The position numbers and the translations under genes are program-made. From NCBI GenBank assembly GCA_947448095.1, contig CANFNN010000081.1, forward strand, positions 1 to 10,202: a stretch of 10,202 nucleotides of DNA, read 5' to 3'. The DNA comes from Bacteriovoracaceae bacterium (GTDB lineage: Bacteria > Bdellovibrionota > Bacteriovoracia > Bacteriovoracales > Bacteriovoracaceae). The first letter of the stretch is position 1. The number at the start of each line of letters is the position of its first letter. Under the pieces are notes generated by a model that saw nothing but the letters and a program-made list of their open reading frames with translations, was not told the DNA's origin and did not search any database. Shown piece by piece: positions 6,723 to 10,202 of the stretch.

Positions 6723-6726
6723 TAAA

Positions 6727-8193
6727 TTACTTGGTAAAGAGAACAGCATTGCCAGAAATAATCATGACTTTTTCCCAGAAGATTCCAAGGAACAGAACGG
6801 GAATAAAAAGGGCGATGATGACAGCTTGATTTGCAGGGGTAAAACCTAAAACTTTAACTTCCCCGTCAGATTGTCCAAAGATCATGGTTTTGGCCAACTT
6901 CATATAATAGTAAAGCGCAATAACTGAGTTAATTGCTGCTACAATTGCAATTCCGTAAAGCTTCTTCTCAATCACTACAGAGAAGATATTGAATTTTGCT
7001 ACAAAACCGCTAAAAGGTGGCATACCAGCTAAGGAGAATAGAACACCGGCCATAATAATCGCCATGGTAGGGTGTTTGTAGATTAATCCCTTAAATACGT
7101 CATAAGAATCAGACCCATACATATCCGAGAGATGCGAAGTGATATAGAACGCAATGAGCGTCATGAACATGTATACGATTCCGTAAAAAAGAATCGCGCG
7201 AACACCTTCACCATTCAAAGTTACTACGCCCAAAATCATCAATCCAACGTGGCCGATAGATGAAAATGCTAAAAGTCGTTTTACTGAACTTTGTCCAATA
7301 GCAGTTACATTTCCAACCGTCATAGTCATGGCAGAAATAACAAGCATTAACCCAACCCAAGAGACATTTAGGGCCGAATTGCTTGTGAAGAAAATAAATG
7401 AAACCCTTAAAAGAGCTGCCATACCAGCCATTTTAGGCACAATGGCAAAAAATGCTGTAACTGGAATAGGGGATCCTTGATAAACATCTGGTGTCCACAT
7501 ATGAAATGGAAAAACCGAGATTTTGTATCCAATACCAACAAAAAACAGCATGAAAGAAATTAACACCACAAGAAGATTAGTTCCTTCAAGGGCCGGTAGC
7601 TTAGTCGCCATTTCCACAAATTGAATGGAGCCAAGAACTCCATACAAATGACTTATTCCATAGAGTGCAACACCAGCTGAGAGACCACCATAAAGAACAT
7701 ACTTTAAGCCAGCTTCTGTGGATGTAGATTCGTCTCTTTTTAACGTACTCATAACGTAAGACAATATAGAGAGAGTTTCTAACCCAAGATAAAGTGTCAG
7801 CATGTTATTAGCTGAGGCAAGTAGCATTCCGCCGATCAATACTCCAACTGCCATAATAGCAAATTCAGACTTAAGGTTTGGATAAATATCTTTTGACGAA
7901 AAGCTTAGATATATCGCACCCATAGTTCCGAGAACCATAATGATCTTAATTAGCGTACTAAACGGATCAATGGTGATTGCGTTGTGGAAAATATAAAGCG
8001 GAGCCTCACCCAAATTTTGGATAAGAAAGAATAAACAGACAGAAAGCATTGCGAGTGCGTAGCCAATAATTTTGCCGCGGCTAGCGTATTCTTCTTTTAC
8101 TGCAGATTCAGCTACCAATAATGTGGTCATCAATACAACGCAGACGACCTCTGGTATGTAATAACTTAAAAATCCAAAAAGCTGCTGTATCAC
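6727..8193 (-). CDS. nuoN: NADH-quinone oxidoreductase subunit N
   Basis: This is one of the three antiporter-like proton-pumping subunits in the membrane arm of complex I. The 488-residue protein, hydrophobic throughout with about 14 membrane helices, is close to E. coli NuoN (485). Signature sequences are LGLETLSILSY with the conserved helix-5 glutamate (E139), GYKISVFPFHMWTPDVYQGS with the conserved lysine of the broken helix (K224), and VPKMAG with K254. These match the Glu/Lys proton-channel residues of the family. The start is GTG at 8193, supported by GAGG at 8202-8199 five bases upstream. The gene begins 11 bases after the nuoM stop and is the last gene of the operon, followed by a hairpin. 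Confidence 0.97.
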   Translation of the reverse strand: MIQQLFGFLSYYIPEVVCVVLMTTLLVAESAVKEEYASRGKIIGYALAMLSVCLFFLIQNLGEAPLYIFHNAITIDPFSTLIKIIMVLGTMGAIYLSFSSKDIYPNLKSEFAIMAVGVLIGGMLLASANNMLTLYLGLETLSILSYVMSTLKRDESTSTEAGLKYVLYGGLSAGVALYGISHLYGVLGSIQFVEMATKLPALEGTNLLVVLISFMLFFVGIGYKISVFPFHMWTPDVYQGSPIPVTAFFAIVPKMAGMAALLRVSFIFFTSNSALNVSWVGLMLVISAMTMTVGNVTAIGQSSVKRLLAFSSIGHVGLMILGVVTLNGEGVRAILFYGIVYMFMTLIAFYITSHLSDMYGSDSYDVFKGLIYKHPTMAIIMAGVLFSLAGMPPFSGFVAKFNIFSVVIEKKLYGIAIVAAINSVIALYYYMKLAKTMIFGQSDGEVKVLGFTPANQAVIIALFIPVLFLGIFWEKVMIISGNAVLFTK

Positions 8194-8204
8194 AAAAACC
8201 TCGT

Positions 8205-9722
8205 TTAGAATTTCGCCATCAGATCAACAAGTTGACCTACTGATGCTTTCATTACGTTCAAAAGTGGGCTTGGAAAGATACCAAACACAACCACGCAAAT
8301 ACACAAAGGGATCATATAAAATACTTCACGAGCATTCATGTCCTCATATTTTTCGGTCGAAGGATTTACTTCGCCGAAGAACATACGTTTGAACATCCAA
8401 AGTAAGTAAGCAGCACCAATTAATAGACCAACCACTGCAATTACAGTGATCGTAGTAAATTTCTGATAAATTCCCAGGAATATAAGGGCTTCAGAAATGA
8501 ATCCTGAAAGACCTGGAAGTCCTAAAGAAGCAAACATCCCAATAATGAATACGACTGTGTATTTTGGTAGTTTAGTAGAAAGACCGCCGTAACCTTTTGA
8601 TCCATCCGGCTTAACAATCCAGCGGTGGTGAGAACGTTCATAGAGAATTCCCACAAGTAAGAACATCATGGCAGTAGAAGTACCATGGTTAAACATTTGA
8701 AGAACGGCTCCATTCATACCTTGAACAGTCATGGCAGAAAGTCCGAGCATCACAAAGCCCATGTGAGAAACAGAAGAATAGGCAATGAGTTTTTTCATAT
8801 CATCTTGGGCCATAGCACAGAAGGCACCATAGATTACTGAAATGAGTCCTAACCAAGCAATGATCGTTGAAGAATCAACCGCAGCTTTAGGAAAAATAGG
8901 AAAAGCAATTCTTAAGAAACCATAAGTTCCCATTTTAAGAAGAACACCAGCAAGGATTACTGAAACTGCTGTAGGGGCTTGTACGTGAGCGTGCGGCAAC
9001 CATGTATGAAATGGAAAAACGGGAACTTTAATTGCAAAGCCTAAGAACATGAACCAGAAAAAGAGATGCTCAAATGAAAAAGTGTGACCAAAGATTGTCA
9101 CTGTTTCATTTACGTATTTACCACCTTGGTGGGCGAGAATGCTAAACGAGTCAACACCTTTACCTGAAGCGTAGTAGAGAGCAATGATACCGACCAACAT
9201 AAAAATTGAACCAAAGAAAGTATAGAGAAAGAATTTAATAGCAGCGTATTCTCTGTTTTCTCCGCCCCAAATCCCAATCAAGAAAAACATTGGAAGAAGC
9301 ATTACTTCCCAATAAACATAGAAGAGGAAAAAATCTAGAGAGAAAAACACACCAAAAACTGATGATTGTAGCATCAATAATAAAGCGAAATAAGCTTTCA
9401 CATTTTTTGTCACTGTCCAAGAGGACAAGGTACAAATAAAAAAGAGGAGGGCATTCAGGAAAGTCATCAGCATTGTTATGCCATCAATCCCGATGTGATA
9501 ATTGATGTGAAATTGTTCAATCCAAGGAAACTTCACCACGAATTGCATAGCAGCTGTTGAAGTATCGAACTTCGAATAAAGCACAACTGATAGTATCAGC
9601 GTGATTGTAGTCGTTAACAAAGTTACCCAGCGGATAACGTTGTCTTTAGCATTTGGAATTGCCACAACTGCAACTGCTCCAATAATCGGTAACCATAAAA
9701 TCCAATTAAGTATTCCGTTCAC
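8205..9722 (-). CDS. nuoM: NADH-quinone oxidoreductase subunit M
   Basis: This is the second antiporter-like pump subunit of complex I, 505 residues with about 14 membrane helices (E. coli NuoM is 509). Diagnostic motifs are YWEVMLLPMFFLIGIWGG with the helix-5 glutamate E139, GFAIKVPVFPFHTWLPHAH with the broken-helix lysine K232, and APTAVSVILAGVLLKMGTYG with K263. The start is GTG at 9722, with GAGAGG at 9734-9729 six bases upstream, and it gives the usual hydrophobic NuoM N-terminus. A longer in-frame ATG at 9770 would add 16 residues (DDKYLVCFFYRERF...) and overlap the end of nuoL, so it is rejected. It lies 29 bases after nuoL and 11 before nuoN, in one operon. Confidence 0.97.
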   Translation of the reverse strand: MNGILNWILWLPIIGAVAVVAIPNAKDNVIRWVTLLTTTITLILSVVLYSKFDTSTAAMQFVVKFPWIEQFHINYHIGIDGITMLMTFLNALLFFICTLSSWTVTKNVKAYFALLLMLQSSVFGVFFSLDFFLFYVYWEVMLLPMFFLIGIWGGENREYAAIKFFLYTFFGSIFMLVGIIALYYASGKGVDSFSILAHQGGKYVNETVTIFGHTFSFEHLFFWFMFLGFAIKVPVFPFHTWLPHAHVQAPTAVSVILAGVLLKMGTYGFLRIAFPIFPKAAVDSSTIIAWLGLISVIYGAFCAMAQDDMKKLIAYSSVSHMGFVMLGLSAMTVQGMNGAVLQMFNHGTSTAMMFLLVGILYERSHHRWIVKPDGSKGYGGLSTKLPKYTVVFIIGMFASLGLPGLSGFISEALIFLGIYQKFTTITVIAVVGLLIGAAYLLWMFKRMFFGEVNPSTEKYEDMNAREVFYMIPLCICVVVFGIFPSPLLNVMKASVGQLVDLMAKF

Positions 9723-9751
9723 AACGAACCTCTCTCTATAAAAAAAACAAA

Positions 9752-10202
9752 CTAAATATTTATCGTCCAAATGTAACTAGCAAGAACCATGATCAACATA
9801 ATGAAATAAAACTGTATTTTTCCGGACTGCACTATTCTTAAAACCAAATTGAATAGATTTACGGCAACACCAGTTCCATCAACTCCAATTGCATCAACCA
9901 CTACGTTATCAAACCACTTCGCTGACTTAAAAATTACTCGGTTAATAGCGGCCCAACCGTCGACGGCAAATCGGTCATAAACACCCATGTCAAACCAAGC
10001 CAGGCCACGGTTTAAATTGAGTAGACCCTTTTTAATTAAAACATCGACATAAAAACTATCGAAGTAGTATTTGTTTTTTAAGGTTGTCGTATAGCCTGCA
10101 AACATTTCGGCCCATGGTTTGACCGATTTCTTGATATACATAAGGTAGGCTAAAAAGATTCCAGAGAAAGCGATAAAAATTGAAAGTAGTGCACCAATAG
10201 TA
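9752..10202 (-). CDS. nuoL: NADH-quinone oxidoreductase subunit L, C-terminal part
   Basis: Only the last ~150 codons are in the window. The frame stays open to the right edge, so the true start lies beyond it, and the internal ATG at 10141 is not the start. A membrane helix (residues encoded near 10200-10140, SIFIAFSGIFLAYLMY) is followed by a long polar and amphipathic stretch with the typical NuoL element KNKYYFDSFYVDVLI. It ends in a final helix (FYFIMLIMVLASYIW). In NuoL the C-terminal region includes the long lateral helix that runs along the membrane arm past NuoM and NuoN, and the sequence fits this part plus the last helix. The L-M-N gene order supports the call. Which proton-channel residues are present cannot be judged from this fragment. 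Confidence 0.93.
   Translation of the reverse strand, partial: TIGALLSIFIAFSGIFLAYLMYIKKSVKPWAEMFAGYTTTLKNKYYFDSFYVDVLIKKGLLNLNRGLAWFDMGVYDRFAVDGWAAINRVIFKSAKWFDNVVVDAIGVDGTGVAVNLFNLVLRIVQSGKIQFYFIMLIMVLASYIWTINI

Noticed and set aside
9723..9770. Upstream ATG start for nuoM at 9770
   Set aside because: It would overlap the nuoL stop and add a non-family N-terminal extension; the GTG at 9722 has a clear GAGAGG site at the right spacing.
1..10202. CRISPR array, insertion sequence, phage or defence genes, attachment site at the tRNAs
   Set aside because: No direct-repeat array, transposase-like or integrase-like frame, or duplicated tRNA 3' end was seen.

Overview
The window is a piece of an AT-rich bacterial chromosome, and most of it is housekeeping. 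It holds the end of a NADH dehydrogenase (complex I) operon, seryl-tRNA synthetase with its two serine tRNAs, a large membrane-anchored TPR protein, a small RRM RNA-binding protein, and part of an unrecognised exported protein. The AT-richness, the GYF_2-TM-TPR architecture, the single-RRM protein and the style of the exported protein suggest a predatory or related Bdellovibrionota bacterium (Bacteriovorax/Peredibacter/Bdellovibrio type). That placement is an inference and was not checked by any search.

Layout from left to right. Positions 1-1221 (minus) are an open frame that runs off the left edge: a signal peptide followed by an apparently beta-rich protein. A 233-base gap with divergent starts leads to the RRM protein (1455-1727, plus), which has its own strong terminator. 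The RRM terminator and the terminator of the minus-strand tRNA unit face each other across about 120 empty bases (1784-1902). From about 6670 down to 1903 the minus strand carries the TPR gene, serS, tRNA-Ser(UGA), tRNA-Ser(GCU) and a terminator, in that order of transcription. A second candidate promoter sits in the 46-base serS-tRNA gap. From the right edge to 6727 the minus strand carries nuoL (3' part), nuoM and nuoN, the usual order for the proton-pumping membrane arm of complex I, and ends in a GC-rich hairpin.

The tightest functional grouping is the synthetase beside both of its substrate tRNAs. Together these could couple SerRS and tRNA-Ser supply, while the candidate tRNA promoter would allow independent tRNA expression. 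The TPR gene stops 7 bases before the serS start, and the serS ribosome binding site overlaps the TPR stop codon, so the two are probably translationally coupled.

No mobile element, CRISPR array or defence system is visible. The least ordinary items are the serS-tRNA-Ser cluster, the uncharacterised GYF_2-TM-TPR protein with a possible leaderless start, and the partial exported protein.
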